Assembly: GCF_014298075.1 (NCBI RefSeq)
Contig: NZ_CP060418.1
Span: 4,092,001 to 4,156,000, forward strand
Source of the DNA: Enterobacter sp. JUb54
GTDB lineage: Bacteria > Pseudomonadota > Gammaproteobacteria > Enterobacterales > Enterobacteriaceae
DNA: 64,000 bases
Reading direction: 5' to 3'
Of the stretch, positions 1 to 9,047 are shown in pieces (the stretch's first letter is position 1; the number at the start of each line of letters is the position of its first letter). The notes below the pieces were generated by a model, which saw nothing but the letters and a program-made list of their open reading frames with translations, had not been told where the DNA came from and searched no databases. Made by a program: the position numbers and the translations under genes.

Positions 1-533
1 TCCGCTTTCGGGAAGTCGACGACGGTGTCATTCACCCGGTTCACCATGTTGGTGAACAGAATAGCGCTCACCGCGCTGATGATCTCAATCACCTGCTGGT
101 CGCTGAAGCCGGCGTGGCGCACCGCGCTGACCTCCGCTTCTGGCAGGGTGCCGCGGGTCGTCACCAGCGTCTGGACGAAGGTCACCAGCGTGTTGATGCG
201 GGCATCGTCAGCATAATCACCGTGGCGCAGCGCCTGGATCTGCTCGCGGCTGTAGCCCGCTTTTTTCGCCATCAGGGTGTGTGCCGCCAGGCAATAATCA
301 CAGCCGGTGGCTTCGCTCACCGCCACGTTAATGGCCTCCAGCTCTTTTGCGTTCAGACTGCCTTTGCTCAGCATCGCGTTGTGCGCCAGCGCCTGCTGTA
401 ACGCCGCCGGCGAATGGCCGCCAATGGTCAGATAGGCGTTCGGGACCTTGCCCATCGCTTTCTTCATCCCGGTAAAAATCTCGGCGGCTTTCCCGGTGAC
501 GTCTTGTTCATGAATCTCAGTTAAACGGCTCAT
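1..533 (-). CDS. AhpD-like / carboxymuconolactone decarboxylase family protein (3' end cut by window)
   Basis: The gene runs off the left edge, so only the first ~177 residues are visible. It starts at an ATG whose complement is at 531-533. The AhpD core is clear: an EATGCDYCLAAHT segment carries the CxxC pair and the following His used in peroxidase or decarboxylase chemistry. Family members are peroxidatic or act on small cyclic or hydroperoxide substrates; the substrate here cannot be read. It is divergent from the AraC-type regulator at 652, with ~118 bp between them, so it is the likely target of that regulator. Family is firm; exact role is open. Confidence 0.85.
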   Translation of the reverse strand, partial: MSRLTEIHEQDVTGKAAEIFTGMKKAMGKVPNAYLTIGGHSPAALQQALAHNAMLSKGSLNAKELEAINVAVSEATGCDYCLAAHTLMAKKAGYSREQIQALRHGDYADDARINTLVTFVQTLVTTRGTLPEAEVSAVRHAGFSDQQVIEIISAVSAILFTNMVNRVNDTVVDFPKA

Positions 534-614
534 AGTGTGCTCCTGTCTGGGTTAGGGTATGTCGTGGCAATGAGGTCATCTTAGGGAAGTTCCGCGTGCT
601 AGACTGAGGCTCTG

Positions 615-642
615 CGTCTCATATTTATGTCTTATCGTCTCA
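615..642. promoter_or_regulatory. Paired CGTCTCA repeats, candidate AraC-type operator
   Basis: Two identical CGTCTCA heptamers start at 615 and 636, 21 bp apart (two helical turns), on the same strand, in the divergent gap between the AhpD-like gene and the AraC regulator. Direct half-sites with this spacing are the usual binding pattern of AraC-family dimers. Autoregulation and control of the AhpD-like gene is inference. Confidence 0.4.
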
Positions 643-651
643 GGGAGTGGC

Positions 652-1557
652 ATGGACAGTCTCAGTCATCTGTTGGCGCTGCTGGCGCCGCGTTGTGAAG
701 TGAATCTGCACTGTCGGTTTGGCGGCCGCTGGCAGGCCGGGCATGAGCAAATGCGCCGTGGGGTGGTGCCGTGGCACTTTGTCCTGCACGGCGAGGGGCG
801 GCTGACGGTCGGCAAACAAAGCCGGCATATGCGGGCGGGGGATGTGATCCTCCTGCCGCATGGTTCGCCGCATCTGATGGAGAGCCTGGTGGAGTGGGGC
901 CAGATCCTGCCCGTCGCCCACCGCTTTAACGGCACGGTGACCGAGGTGCGTACCGGCAGCGACCATGATGCGCTGGAGATGCTGTGCGGGGAATTTTACT
1001 TCGGGCCACACGTTAGCTGGCTGTTTGCGCAAGAGACCGATCTGATTCACCTGCATACCGACGAGCGGGCGGAGTGCCCGGAGCTGGCGCTGCTGCTTGA
1101 CGTACTGGTGCGCGAAAGCCTGCTGGAGCACCCCGGCGGCGCGGCGATTGTGCGCAGCCTCGGCGATACGCTGCTGGTATTCCTGTTGCGCACGCTGCTG
1201 GGCAGCGACACCCCGCCGGAGGGCCTGCTGCGCCTGATGAGTGATGAACGGCTGATGCCCGCGGTGCTGGCGGTGCTGGCGGCGCCGGAGCAGCCGTGGA
1301 CGCTGGAGAGCATGGCCGCCCGTGCGTTTCTGTCGCGCGCCACCTTCGCGCGTCACTTTGCCCGCGTCTATCACCTGACGCCGCAGGCGTGGCTCTCGCA
1401 ATTGCGGATGGCGATGGCCGCGCGCCTGTTGCGCATTGAGCGGCAGACCAACCTCGAGGTGATTGCCGGGCGCTGCGGATTTCAGTCACAGGCGTCGTTC
1501 TCAAAGACCTTTAAGAAGCTGTATGGCGTGACCCCCGGCGAGTGGCGGCGTCGCTAA
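652..1557 (+). CDS. AraC-family regulator with N-terminal cupin domain
   Basis: The 301-residue protein has an N-terminal cupin-like sensor (roughly residues 10-170, with HFVLHGEGRLTVG and MRAGDVILLPHGSPH) and a C-terminal double helix-turn-helix (roughly 195-300, ending in the AraC signature GFQSQASFSKTFKKLYGVTPGEWRRR region). The ATG is preceded by AGGGAGTGG. It is divergent from an AhpD-like gene; this regulator/oxidoreductase pairing is common and suggests control of that neighbour in response to a small molecule. The ligand is unknown. Confidence 0.88.
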   Translation: MDSLSHLLALLAPRCEVNLHCRFGGRWQAGHEQMRRGVVPWHFVLHGEGRLTVGKQSRHMRAGDVILLPHGSPHLMESLVEWGQILPVAHRFNGTVTEVRTGSDHDALEMLCGEFYFGPHVSWLFAQETDLIHLHTDERAECPELALLLDVLVRESLLEHPGGAAIVRSLGDTLLVFLLRTLLGSDTPPEGLLRLMSDERLMPAVLAVLAAPEQPWTLESMAARAFLSRATFARHFARVYHLTPQAWLSQLRMAMAARLLRIERQTNLEVIAGRCGFQSQASFSKTFKKLYGVTPGEWRRR

Positions 1558-1645
1558 CAGCAAAAAATAGTCGTCCGGTTTTCGGTTGTTGCATCTGCGG
1601 CGTACAGGCCAGAATCCGCAATATCACCACAACACCGGAGGATCT

Positions 1646-2419
1646 ATGGATTTCACACAACAGCATCACCAGGCCACGCCACTGCTGCTGGCCAACGTCT
1701 GGGACGTCACCAGCGCCAGCGCCGCCGCCGAGGCCGGGTATACGGCGATAGGAACCTCCAGCGCCGCGATCGCCCACAGCCTGGGGTTGGACGATGGCGA
1801 AGCGTTGCCGTTCGCGGAACTGCTGTATCGGGTCACCCGCATTCGCGCCCGGGTGGCGTTACCGCTCAGCGTGGATATGGAAGCGGGCTATGGCGCCAGC
1901 GCAGAAGAGGTGGTAGAAAATCTGCTCGCCCTGGCGCACAGCGGGGTGGTCGGCGTCAATCTCGAAGACAGCGTGGTGAACGAGGGCGTACGGACTCTGG
2001 CGGCAGCGCAGGCTTTTGCCCGGCGTCTGCAGGAGATAGCCACCGGGCTGGCGCAGGCGGGGGTGTCGCTGTTTATCAATGTCCGCACCGATCCCTTTGT
2101 ACTGAACCACCCCCAGGCGCTGGCGGAGACCATTTCCCGGGGCCAGCTGTACGCCGGACACGGTGCCGACGGGCTGTTTGTGCCCTGCGTGACCGAGGCT
2201 GCGGATATAGCGGCAATGGTTGCGGCGGTGGCGCTGCCGCTGAACGTCATGGCGATGCCCGCGCTGCCCGATCATGACCAGCTTGCGCAACTGGGCGTGA
2301 AGCGTATTTCGATGGGCAATGCGCTGCACGATGCGCAACAAGGGCATCTGTACCGGCTGCTGAAAACCGTCCGGCAGCAACGATCGTTTAAAGAGGTATT
2401 TGACCATGCAGGTGACTGA
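1646..2419 (+). CDS. Isocitrate lyase / phosphoenolpyruvate mutase family protein
   Basis: The 257-residue protein starts at an ATG behind CCGGAGGATCT; an in-frame upstream start at 1586 lacks a comparable ribosome site. It has the PEP mutase/isocitrate lyase barrel hallmarks: LLLANVWDVTSA at the N-terminus, GTSSAAIAHSLG, SVDMEAGYG (metal-binding Asp/Glu) and GVNLEDS. Members cleave or rearrange C-C or C-P bonds of 2-oxo acids and methylisocitrate-like substrates. The stop overlaps ada by 14 bp, so the two are probably co-transcribed and translationally coupled. Exact substrate unknown. Confidence 0.85.
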   Translation: MDFTQQHHQATPLLLANVWDVTSASAAAEAGYTAIGTSSAAIAHSLGLDDGEALPFAELLYRVTRIRARVALPLSVDMEAGYGASAEEVVENLLALAHSGVVGVNLEDSVVNEGVRTLAAAQAFARRLQEIATGLAQAGVSLFINVRTDPFVLNHPQALAETISRGQLYAGHGADGLFVPCVTEAADIAAMVAAVALPLNVMAMPALPDHDQLAQLGVKRISMGNALHDAQQGHLYRLLKTVRQQRSFKEVFDHAGD

Positions 2420-3452
2420 TAGCGGGTTATGCGATACCTGGTACGACGCGCTGCTGGCCCGCGACTCCGGCTACGCGGGCGTTTTTTTCGTGGGGGTGAA
2501 AACCACCGGCGTGTTTTGCCTGGCGACCTGCCGCGCCCGCAAGCCGAAGCGGGAAAACGTCGAATTCTATCGCGACTTTAAAGCCGCGCTCAGCGCCGGG
2601 TTTCGCCCGTGTAAGATCTGCCGACCCACCGAAAACGCCAGCTCCGCGCCGCCGATGGTGGAGCAGGTGATGCAGCAGCTGCGGGCCAACCCGAAAGTGC
2701 GGATCAGTGACGACCAGCTGCGTCAGCAGCACATCAGCCCCGAGCGGATCCGGCGCTGGTTTACCCATCACTACGGCATGACGTTTCAGGCCTTTCAGCG
2801 GATGTTGCGGGTGAATACCGCCCTGCAGGAGCTGAAGGGCGGACGACGCGCCACCGACGTGGCCTTCGACAGCGGATACGACTCGCTGAGCGGGTTTGGC
2901 TACACCTGTAAAAAACTCACCGGCCACGCGCCCAGCGAGGCGGCGCAGGTGATCCTGCTGCACCGCTTTACCACGCCCATTGGCCCAATGTTTGTCTGCG
3001 CCAGTGAGCGCGGGGTTTGCCTGCTGGAGTTTGTCGACCGGCGGATGCTGGAGACGGAGTTTCGCGACCTTCAGCGCTTGCTCGCGGCGAGGATTATCGC
3101 CGGCGAGAATCACCATACGCGCCAGGCGGTGGCGGAGATCGGCGAATATTTTGCTGGCCAGCGGCGCCATTTTTCCCTGACCCTGGAGACGCCGGGCAGC
3201 GATTTCCAGCAGACGGTGTGGCAGCAGCTCCAGGCGGTGGCGTACGGCAGCACCGAACATTATCAGGGGCTGGCGCAGCAGATGGGCAACGCCGGCGCGG
3301 TACGGGCGGTCGCCAACGCCAACGGCGCCAATCGGGTGGCGATCGTCATTCCCTGTCATCGTATTATCGGCAAAGATGGCTCGCTGACCGGCTACGGCGG
3401 TGGGCTGGCGCGCAAGGCGTGGCTGCTGGCGCATGAAGCGAAATATCGCTAG
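2406..3452 (+). CDS. ada: Ada: methylphosphotriester/O6-methylguanine-DNA methyltransferase and transcription activator
   Basis: The 348-residue protein has all three Ada parts. The N-terminal zinc domain has acceptor Cys38 (FCLATCRAR) and the PCKICRP pair, an AraC-type helix-turn-helix spans roughly 90-175, and the C-terminal methyltransferase carries the IPCHRI acceptor motif (Cys about 317). The ATG at 2406 is preferred over the TTG at 2400 because it gives the acceptor the canonical number 38 and has GAGG upstream. Ada repairs alkylated DNA and, once methylated, activates the adaptive response. Unlike the E. coli ada-alkB pair, it follows a PEP mutase-family gene with which it overlaps; no alkB is seen downstream. 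Confidence 0.95.
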   Translation: MQVTDSGLCDTWYDALLARDSGYAGVFFVGVKTTGVFCLATCRARKPKRENVEFYRDFKAALSAGFRPCKICRPTENASSAPPMVEQVMQQLRANPKVRISDDQLRQQHISPERIRRWFTHHYGMTFQAFQRMLRVNTALQELKGGRRATDVAFDSGYDSLSGFGYTCKKLTGHAPSEAAQVILLHRFTTPIGPMFVCASERGVCLLEFVDRRMLETEFRDLQRLLAARIIAGENHHTRQAVAEIGEYFAGQRRHFSLTLETPGSDFQQTVWQQLQAVAYGSTEHYQGLAQQMGNAGAVRAVANANGANRVAIVIPCHRIIGKDGSLTGYGGGLARKAWLLAHEAKYR

Positions 3453-3560
3453 ATGATTTTATTTCCTGTTGCTGTTTTGGGTGTTTAAAAACTGGTCTTA
3501 AAGCCGTTATAGTTTTCTTCGAAAATAATAATGACTTTCTCATGGACTGACAGGATAACA

Positions 3561-4373
3561 ATGATGAAATTGTGTTTACGGACAGCCGCCGCAGTGATGC
3601 TGGCGGGCCTGCTGCTGGCAGGTTGCGACCAAAAAAGCGGTGATGCGAAACATATTAAAGTTGGCGTGATTAACGGCGCCGAACAGGATGTGGCGGAAGT
3701 GGCGAAGAAGGTCGCCAAAGAGAAGTTCGGCCTGGACGTCGAACTGGTGGGCTTCAGCGGGTCGCTGCTGCCGAACGAATCGACCAACGCCGGGGATCTG
3801 GATGCTAACGTCTTCCAGCACCGACCGTTCCTCGAGCAGGATAATAAAGCGCATAACTATCATCTGGTTGCCGTCGGTAACACCTTCGTGTTCCCGATGG
3901 CCGGCTACTCGCGCAAAATAAAATCAGTGGCCGACCTGAAAGACGGGGCGACCATTGCCATTCCCAACGATCCGACCAACCTTGGCCGCGCGCTGCTGCT
4001 GTTACAGCAGGAGAAGCTGATTACCCTCAAGGCCGGTACCGGGCTGCTGCCGACGGCGGTTGATATCACGGATAACCCGTATCACCTGAAGATTATGGAG
4101 CTGGAAGGCGCGCAGCTGCCGCGGGTGATCGACGACCCGAAAGTCGACGTGGCGATCATCAGCACCACCTATCTGCAGCAAACCGGGCTGTCGCCGGTGC
4201 GTGACGGGATTTTCATCGAAGATAAAAACTCGCCGTACGTGAATATCATCGTGACCCGCGAAGAGAACAAAAACGCCGAAAACGTGAAGGAATTCATCCA
4301 GTCCTATCAGTCGCCGGAAGTGGCGAAAGCGGCGGAGACTATCTTTAACGGCGGCGCGGTTCCCGGCTGGTGA
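3561..4373 (+). CDS. nlpA: NlpA lipoprotein (MetQ-family substrate-binding protein)
   Basis: The 270-residue protein has a signal peptide ending in the lipobox LLAG-Cys, followed by DQKSGDAKHIKVGVINGAEQ, and matches E. coli NlpA closely along its length including the NGGAVPGW C-terminus. NlpA is an inner-membrane lipoprotein of the methionine-binding MetQ family. The start is ATG-ATG at 3561/3564 behind a CAGGA site; the upstream ATG at 3531 would bury the signal peptide. In E. coli nlpA also lies near selC/yicJI, so the location is partly syntenic, with setC and yicL missing and a different neighbourhood in between. Confidence 0.93.
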   Translation: MMKLCLRTAAAVMLAGLLLAGCDQKSGDAKHIKVGVINGAEQDVAEVAKKVAKEKFGLDVELVGFSGSLLPNESTNAGDLDANVFQHRPFLEQDNKAHNYHLVAVGNTFVFPMAGYSRKIKSVADLKDGATIAIPNDPTNLGRALLLLQQEKLITLKAGTGLLPTAVDITDNPYHLKIMELEGAQLPRVIDDPKVDVAIISTTYLQQTGLSPVRDGIFIEDKNSPYVNIIVTREENKNAENVKEFIQSYQSPEVAKAAETIFNGGAVPGW

Positions 4374-4394
4374 TCCTCTGCCCGTGATGTAACC

Positions 4395-4424
4395 CCGCTG
4401 CTGCATCATCAGATGCAGCAGCGG
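4395..4424 (+). terminator. Hairpin downstream of nlpA
   Basis: A perfect 13-bp stem (CCGCTGCTGCATC with its complement) and a 4-nt loop lie 22 bp after the nlpA stop. No T-run follows, so it may be a stabilising or rho-assisted 3' end rather than a classic intrinsic terminator. Confidence 0.45.
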
Positions 4425-4623
4425 TACCAGAGAGAGTCCGCCCTATCACCTCACCCTGATCCGCATCCATCCCGACCTACTCCTGATTACGAGCAAGCCA
4501 TAGTCAGATGGCAAGCACGCAAAGTTGGCCCAATCTCATCGATCATTGCCCAAATGCCCATATTGTACCAGGCTGGTGGGACGTACGATGTTCGCCAGAT
4601 GACCGTGAAGAGGAGTGAACATC

Positions 4624-5403
4624 ATGAAAATGACCCACATTCGTAATGCAACGCAACTGATTGAGTATGCAGGTAAAAAATTCCTGATTGACCCGATGCT
4701 GGCGGATCAGGGCGCCTGGCCGGGATTTGCCGGCACCGCCCGGGCCGAACGTCGTAACCCGCTGGTGGGGCTGCCTGTTTCCGTCAATACGCTGGTGGAT
4801 GTCGATGCCGCGATCGTCACCCATACCCACGAAGATCACTGGGACGAGGCGGCGATCGCTGCGATCCCGAAAGCGCTGCCGGTTTTCGTGCAGCATGAAG
4901 CCGATGCCGGGCTGCTGCGTGGGCAGGGGTTCAGCGATATTCGTCTGCTGTCTGAGCACAGCGAGTTTGACGGCGTGACGCTGCAGAAAACCACCTCCGG
5001 GCAGCACGGTAGTGACCGTACCTATGCGGTACCGGCCATGGCGGAGCGCCTGGGTGAGGCCTGCGGGGTGGTGTTCCGCCATCCGCAGGAGAAAACGCTG
5101 TGGCTGGTGGGCGATACCATCTGGCGCCCGGAGATTGAAGCCGACATGCGGCGACTGCACCCTGACGTGGTGGTGCTGAATGCCGGATACGCGCATGTGA
5201 TCGGTTTTGGCCCGATTATCATGGGCAAAGAGGATGTACTGAAAGCGCATTTCACGCTGCCGGAAGCACACATTGTGGCTATCCATCTCGAAGCGGTTAA
5301 CCACTGCCTGCTGAGCCGCGAGGAGCTGCGCGAGTATGTGGCTGACAATCAGATTGCCGATGCGGTCAGTATCCCGCAGGATGGGGAAAGTCTTTTCTTT
5401 TAA
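4624..5403 (+). CDS. Metallo-beta-lactamase-fold hydrolase (UlaG-like)
   Basis: The 259-residue protein has the MBL metal site: THTHEDHWD (HxHxDH class) near residue 65, a later GDTIW segment supplying the bridging Asp, and a C-terminal AIHLEAVNHC with another His. The layout resembles UlaG/YtnP-type hydrolases that open lactones or cleave phosphoesters. The ATG at 4624 sits nine bases behind AAGAGGAG; a GTG at 4615 falls in that site. It is 25 bp upstream of a GlxA-type regulator in the same direction, so the two probably form an operon. Substrate unknown. Confidence 0.83.
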   Translation: MKMTHIRNATQLIEYAGKKFLIDPMLADQGAWPGFAGTARAERRNPLVGLPVSVNTLVDVDAAIVTHTHEDHWDEAAIAAIPKALPVFVQHEADAGLLRGQGFSDIRLLSEHSEFDGVTLQKTTSGQHGSDRTYAVPAMAERLGEACGVVFRHPQEKTLWLVGDTIWRPEIEADMRRLHPDVVVLNAGYAHVIGFGPIIMGKEDVLKAHFTLPEAHIVAIHLEAVNHCLLSREELREYVADNQIADAVSIPQDGESLFF

Positions 5404-5428
5404 CCGGTGGTAGGGAACGGAGGGCGCC

Positions 5429-6382
5429 ATGAAACTCACCGATGTCGCGATTGTCGCCGTGGATGGCTTTAGCCCTTTCCACTACTCGGTTCCCTGCATG
5501 GTGTTTGGCGACAGCGTATCGGACACCCGGCGTTTCAACCTGCAGATCTGCGCCGAGCAGCCGGGATTGTTGACCGCCCGCGACGGTTTTGCGCTGAACG
5601 CCAGCGCCGATTTTAAGGCTCTTGAGCAGGCCGATATCGTGGTGGTGCCGTTCTGGGGCGCGGTGCATCAGCGCCCGCCGCAGTCGCTGCTGGACAACCT
5701 GGTGCGGGCCAGAGAACAGGGGGCGGAGATTGTCGGCCTGTGCCTTGGCGCCTTTGTGCTGGGCTATGCCGGGCTGCTGGATGGCAAACGAGCCGCCACC
5801 CACTGGGAGTTTGAGCAGGCGTTTCAGCAGCTGTTTCCCCAGGTGCAGCTGGATATCAACGCGCTGTACGTCGATGACCAGCGGATGATTACCTCCGCGG
5901 GCACCGCGGCGGCGCTGGACTGCTGCCTGTACATTATCCGCCAGCGCTTTGGCAGCCTGGCGGCGAACCAGATTGCCCGACGGCTGATCGTCCCGCCCCA
6001 TCGTGAGGGAGGCCAGGCGCAGTTTATTGCCCAGCCGGTGCCGAAAAACACCCGCGATGCGCGGATTAATGGCCTGCTGGAGTATCTCCAGCAGCATATT
6101 CACGAACCGCACAACCTCGACACGCTGGCGCAGGTGGTGGCGATGAGCCGCCGGACGCTCACCCGCCATTTTGCCCACGCCACCGGCATGAGCATCGCCG
6201 ACTGGCTGACCGCCGAGCGTCTGCGGCGCAGCCAGGTCCTGCTTGAAGCGGGAGATATGCCGGTGGAGCAGGTGGCGGAAATGGTGGGCTTCCGTTCCGC
6301 CGTTACCTGGCGCCAGCAGTTTAAATCCCGCTTCGGCGTGAGCCCGAGGGAGTGGCGACGTACCTTTCGGCGTGGCCCTTAA
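5429..6382 (+). CDS. GlxA-family transcription regulator (DJ-1/PfpI domain plus AraC HTH)
   Basis: The 317-residue protein has a DJ-1/PfpI-like domain (about 5-190), including the nucleophile-elbow-like EIVGLCLGAFVLGYAGLLDG and THWE, followed by an AraC-type double HTH (about 215-312, ending VGFRSAVTWRQQFKSRFGVSP). Such proteins sense a metabolite with the degenerate amidase-like domain. It lies 25 bp after the MBL-fold gene and converges with yahK, the two stop codons overlapping at 6379-6382. Local metabolic control of the MBL gene is inferred. Confidence 0.88.
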   Translation: MKLTDVAIVAVDGFSPFHYSVPCMVFGDSVSDTRRFNLQICAEQPGLLTARDGFALNASADFKALEQADIVVVPFWGAVHQRPPQSLLDNLVRAREQGAEIVGLCLGAFVLGYAGLLDGKRAATHWEFEQAFQQLFPQVQLDINALYVDDQRMITSAGTAAALDCCLYIIRQRFGSLAANQIARRLIVPPHREGGQAQFIAQPVPKNTRDARINGLLEYLQQHIHEPHNLDTLAQVVAMSRRTLTRHFAHATGMSIADWLTAERLRRSQVLLEAGDMPVEQVAEMVGFRSAVTWRQQFKSRFGVSPREWRRTFRRGP

Positions 6383-7428
6383 CCGGCGAGGGTGGCGCTG
6401 TCGATCACGAAGCGGTACTTCACGTCCCCTTTGACCATTCTCTCCCAGGCTTCGTTGATCTGATCGCCGCGAATCAGTTCGATATCGGCGACGATGCCGT
6501 GTTCGGCGCAGAAGTCGAGCATCTCCTGGGTTTCCGGGATCCCGCCAATCATCGAGCCGGCAATCGCGCGGCGGCGGTAGATTAAATTGAAGATTTCCGG
6601 TGACGGATGCGGGGTGGCCGGGGCGCCAACCAGGGTCAGCGTGCCGTCGCGCTTGAGCAGCGTGGTGAAGGCATCGAGGTTGTGCGGTGCCGCCACGGTG
6701 TTGAGAATAAAATCGAAGCTTTTCAGGTGCGCGGCCATTTCGTCGTCGTTGCGCGAGACTACCACCTCATCGGCGCCCAGCTCTTTCGCCGCTTCACGCT
6801 TGGATTCCGAGGTGGTAAAGGCCACCACGTGGGCCCCCATGGCGTGGGCCAACTTGATCCCCATATGTCCTAACCCGCCAATACCAACGATACCGACTTT
6901 TTTCCCCGGCCCGACGTTCCAGTGGCGCAGCGGAGAATAGGTGGTGATCCCGGCGCAGAGCAGCGGCGCCACGGCGGCAAGTTGGGCTTTCGGATGGCGG
7001 ACGTGCAGCACATAGCGCTGGTGTACCACCACCTGCTGTGAATAGCCGCCGAGGGTGTGTCCGGGCTCATCGGCCGTCGGGCCGTTGTAGGTCAGCACCA
7101 TGTGGTCGCAGTAGTTTTCCAGCCCCGCTTCGCACTCTTCACACGCTTTGCAGCTGTCGACCATGCAGCCGACGCCCACCAGGTCGCCGACGCTGAATCC
7201 CGAGACCTGATTACCGATGGCGGTGACCTGGCCGACGATTTCGTGCCCCGGCACGCAAGGGTAGAGCGTGCCGGCCCATTCGGAACGGGCCTGATGCAGG
7301 TCCGAGTGGCAGACGCCGCAGAAATCGATAGCGATCTGCACATCATGAGGGCCTGGGTCGCGGCGTGAGATGGCCATTGCTTTCAGCGGTTGGGTGGCGG
7401 AGTACGTACCAATAGCGTTGATCTGCAT
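6379..7428 (-). CDS. yahK: YahK-type NADPH-dependent zinc alcohol/aldehyde dehydrogenase
   Basis: The 349-residue zinc-dependent medium-chain dehydrogenase is close to E. coli YahK throughout. It has the catalytic-zinc motif GVCHSDLHQ and GHE, structural-zinc Cys residues (DSCKACEECEAGLENYC) and the Rossmann glycines GIGGLGHMG. It reduces a broad range of aldehydes. The start at 7428 follows AGAGGT; an in-frame ATG at 7494 adds 22 residues without family support. In E. coli yahK lies elsewhere in the chromosome, so this location is lineage-specific. Confidence 0.92.
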   Translation of the reverse strand: MQINAIGTYSATQPLKAMAISRRDPGPHDVQIAIDFCGVCHSDLHQARSEWAGTLYPCVPGHEIVGQVTAIGNQVSGFSVGDLVGVGCMVDSCKACEECEAGLENYCDHMVLTYNGPTADEPGHTLGGYSQQVVVHQRYVLHVRHPKAQLAAVAPLLCAGITTYSPLRHWNVGPGKKVGIVGIGGLGHMGIKLAHAMGAHVVAFTTSESKREAAKELGADEVVVSRNDDEMAAHLKSFDFILNTVAAPHNLDAFTTLLKRDGTLTLVGAPATPHPSPEIFNLIYRRRAIAGSMIGGIPETQEMLDFCAEHGIVADIELIRGDQINEAWERMVKGDVKYRFVIDSATLAG

Positions 7429-7574
7429 AGCGAAACCTCTTTCTGAATGTTCGAGCTGAAGAAACCGGAGGGGGGAACGAATCGTTGTTGGCAACGGTAA
7501 GCGTAGCCTGGTCAGCGCCGGGCGTGGCGCGATTAGCTCAGAGTGTTAAAAAGAAAAAGGTGAGCCAACGGCAA

Positions 7575-7594
7575 ATCCCCCGCGTGGCAGGGGA
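7575..7594 (-). terminator. Hairpin after the ABM-like gene
   Basis: ATCCCC pairs with GGGGAT around an 8-nt loop, 19 bp beyond the stop of the monooxygenase-like gene. There is no strong U-run, so its strength as a terminator is uncertain. Confidence 0.35.
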
Positions 7595-7612
7595 TCCGTT
7601 ATGGCGCAAGGC

Positions 7613-7912
7613 TTATTCGATCGGCGTCAGGTAGTCCAGGCGCAACGGTTCGGCCAGCAGGCTGTTCATCTGCGCGATAAAGGCCTGAAAATGCGGCAGC
7701 GAGATATGGGTTTCCAGCGCGGAGGCGTCGCGCCAGGACTCGCGCATATAGAACGTGTCCGGGGTGTCGCGCAGCTGGAACAGGGCGTAATCGAGGTTGC
7801 CCGGCTCCTGGCGGGTTGGCTGCAGGAGTGCCTGCAGCGCCTTGCCGAGCGCTTCAACCTGGCCCGGTTTGGCTTTCAATACTGCCAGGATCGAGATCGC
7901 GTCGTGGCTCAT
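7613..7912 (-). CDS. Antibiotic biosynthesis monooxygenase (ABM) / YgiN-like protein
   Basis: The 99-residue protein fits the dimeric ferredoxin-like ABM fold: ISILAVLKAKPGQVEALGKAL, EPGNLDYALFQ, and FYMRESWRDASALETHISLPHFQ with the conserved His region. Relatives include YgiN quinol monooxygenase. The start follows the upstream dehydrogenase gene with a gap of one base, so they are co-translated from one transcript. A quinone-related role is suggested by the pairing with a quinone-oxidoreductase-like gene, but is inference. Confidence 0.85.
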   Translation of the reverse strand: MSHDAISILAVLKAKPGQVEALGKALQALLQPTRQEPGNLDYALFQLRDTPDTFYMRESWRDASALETHISLPHFQAFIAQMNSLLAEPLRLDYLTPIE

Positions 7913-7913
7913 C

Positions 7914-8921
7914 TTAAAATCCTTCCAGCACGATTTTGCCGACAGCGCGGCCGGTTTCCAGCTGCGCATGGGCTTTTTGCAGGTTGCTGGCGTTAATCGG
8001 CCCGTAATGCTCGCCCAGGGTGGTTTTGATGGTCTGGTCGTCAATCAGGCTGGCAACCCGGGTCAGCAGCTGGTGTTGGGCGATCATGTCCGGCGTGGTG
8101 AACATTGAGCGGGTGAACATAAATTCCCAATGCAGCGAGATGCTTTTGGCCTTCAGCGGCCGGGCATCGAGGGTTTCCGGATCGTCAATCAGCGCCAGTT
8201 TACCCTGCGGCGCGAGGGCGGCGATCAGCTGGGCGTAATGCTGTTCGGTATTGTTGAGGCTGGCGACGTGGGTAACCGCGGGGATCCCAATCCGCGCCAG
8301 CTCTTCGCTGAGCGGCTTGCTGTGATCGATAACATGGTGTGCGCCCGCATCACGTACCCATTTCTGGCTTTCCGGCCGCGAGGCGGTGCCGATCACCGTC
8401 ATTCCGGTCAGTTTGCTGGCCAGCTGGGTGAGAATCGAACCGACGCCGCCCGCCGCGCCAACAATCAGCAGCGTGTCTCCGCTGTTGCCGCCTTCCTGCA
8501 CGCCGAGCCGGTCAAACAGCAGTTCCCATGCGGTAATGGCGGTCAGCGGCAGGGCGGCGGCAGAGGCGTTATCCAGCGAGCGCGGCTTCAGCGCGACCAG
8601 ACGTTCATCGACGAGCTGAAATTCGCTGTTGCTTCCCGCGCGGCCCAGCGCCCCGGCGTACCAGACTTCATCCCCCGGCGTGAACAGCGTGACCGCTTCG
8701 CCGACCGATTTGACGACCCCGACCGCATCCCAACCCAGCACGCGCGGGGTGTCGCCCGTAAACCCGGCGCGGACTTTGGTATCCACCGGGTTGACGGAAA
8801 TGGCCTTGATTTCGATCAGCAGGTCATGCCCTGCGGCAACCGGCTCCGGTAGCTCAATATCACGTAAAAAAGAGAGGTTGCTGCCGTCTGTGGCGGCACG
8901 GGTAATGGCGATCGCTTTCAT
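7914..8921 (-). CDS. Zinc-binding alcohol dehydrogenase family / quinone oxidoreductase-like protein
   Basis: The 335-residue medium-chain dehydrogenase/reductase has the N-terminal GroES-like fold (SVNPVDTKVRAG, VLGWDAVGVV) and the nucleotide-binding glycines IVGAAGGVGSILTQLA. It lacks the zinc-ligand pattern GHExxG of classical alcohol dehydrogenases, so it belongs with the zinc-independent quinone oxidoreductase (YogA/ZADH) branch. It is first in a two-gene operon with the ABM protein. NADPH-dependent reduction of quinones or enones is the likely activity. Confidence 0.87.
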   Translation of the reverse strand: MKAIAITRAATDGSNLSFLRDIELPEPVAAGHDLLIEIKAISVNPVDTKVRAGFTGDTPRVLGWDAVGVVKSVGEAVTLFTPGDEVWYAGALGRAGSNSEFQLVDERLVALKPRSLDNASAAALPLTAITAWELLFDRLGVQEGGNSGDTLLIVGAAGGVGSILTQLASKLTGMTVIGTASRPESQKWVRDAGAHHVIDHSKPLSEELARIGIPAVTHVASLNNTEQHYAQLIAALAPQGKLALIDDPETLDARPLKAKSISLHWEFMFTRSMFTTPDMIAQHQLLTRVASLIDDQTIKTTLGEHYGPINASNLQKAHAQLETGRAVGKIVLEGF

Positions 8922-9047
8922 ATTTTCTCCGCAGAAGGAATTGGGTTTATCAATGGCATGCGTCGAGGATAGACCGGTAGGAGAAGGGGAAAAACGCCCC
9001 GGCGGCGATAACTGTTATATGCAAAAAGTGAAAATCAGGGGGTGAGG

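Noticed and set aside
2427-3434. 335-codon frame antisense to ada
   Set aside because: Shadow frame of a gene with clear Ada motifs.
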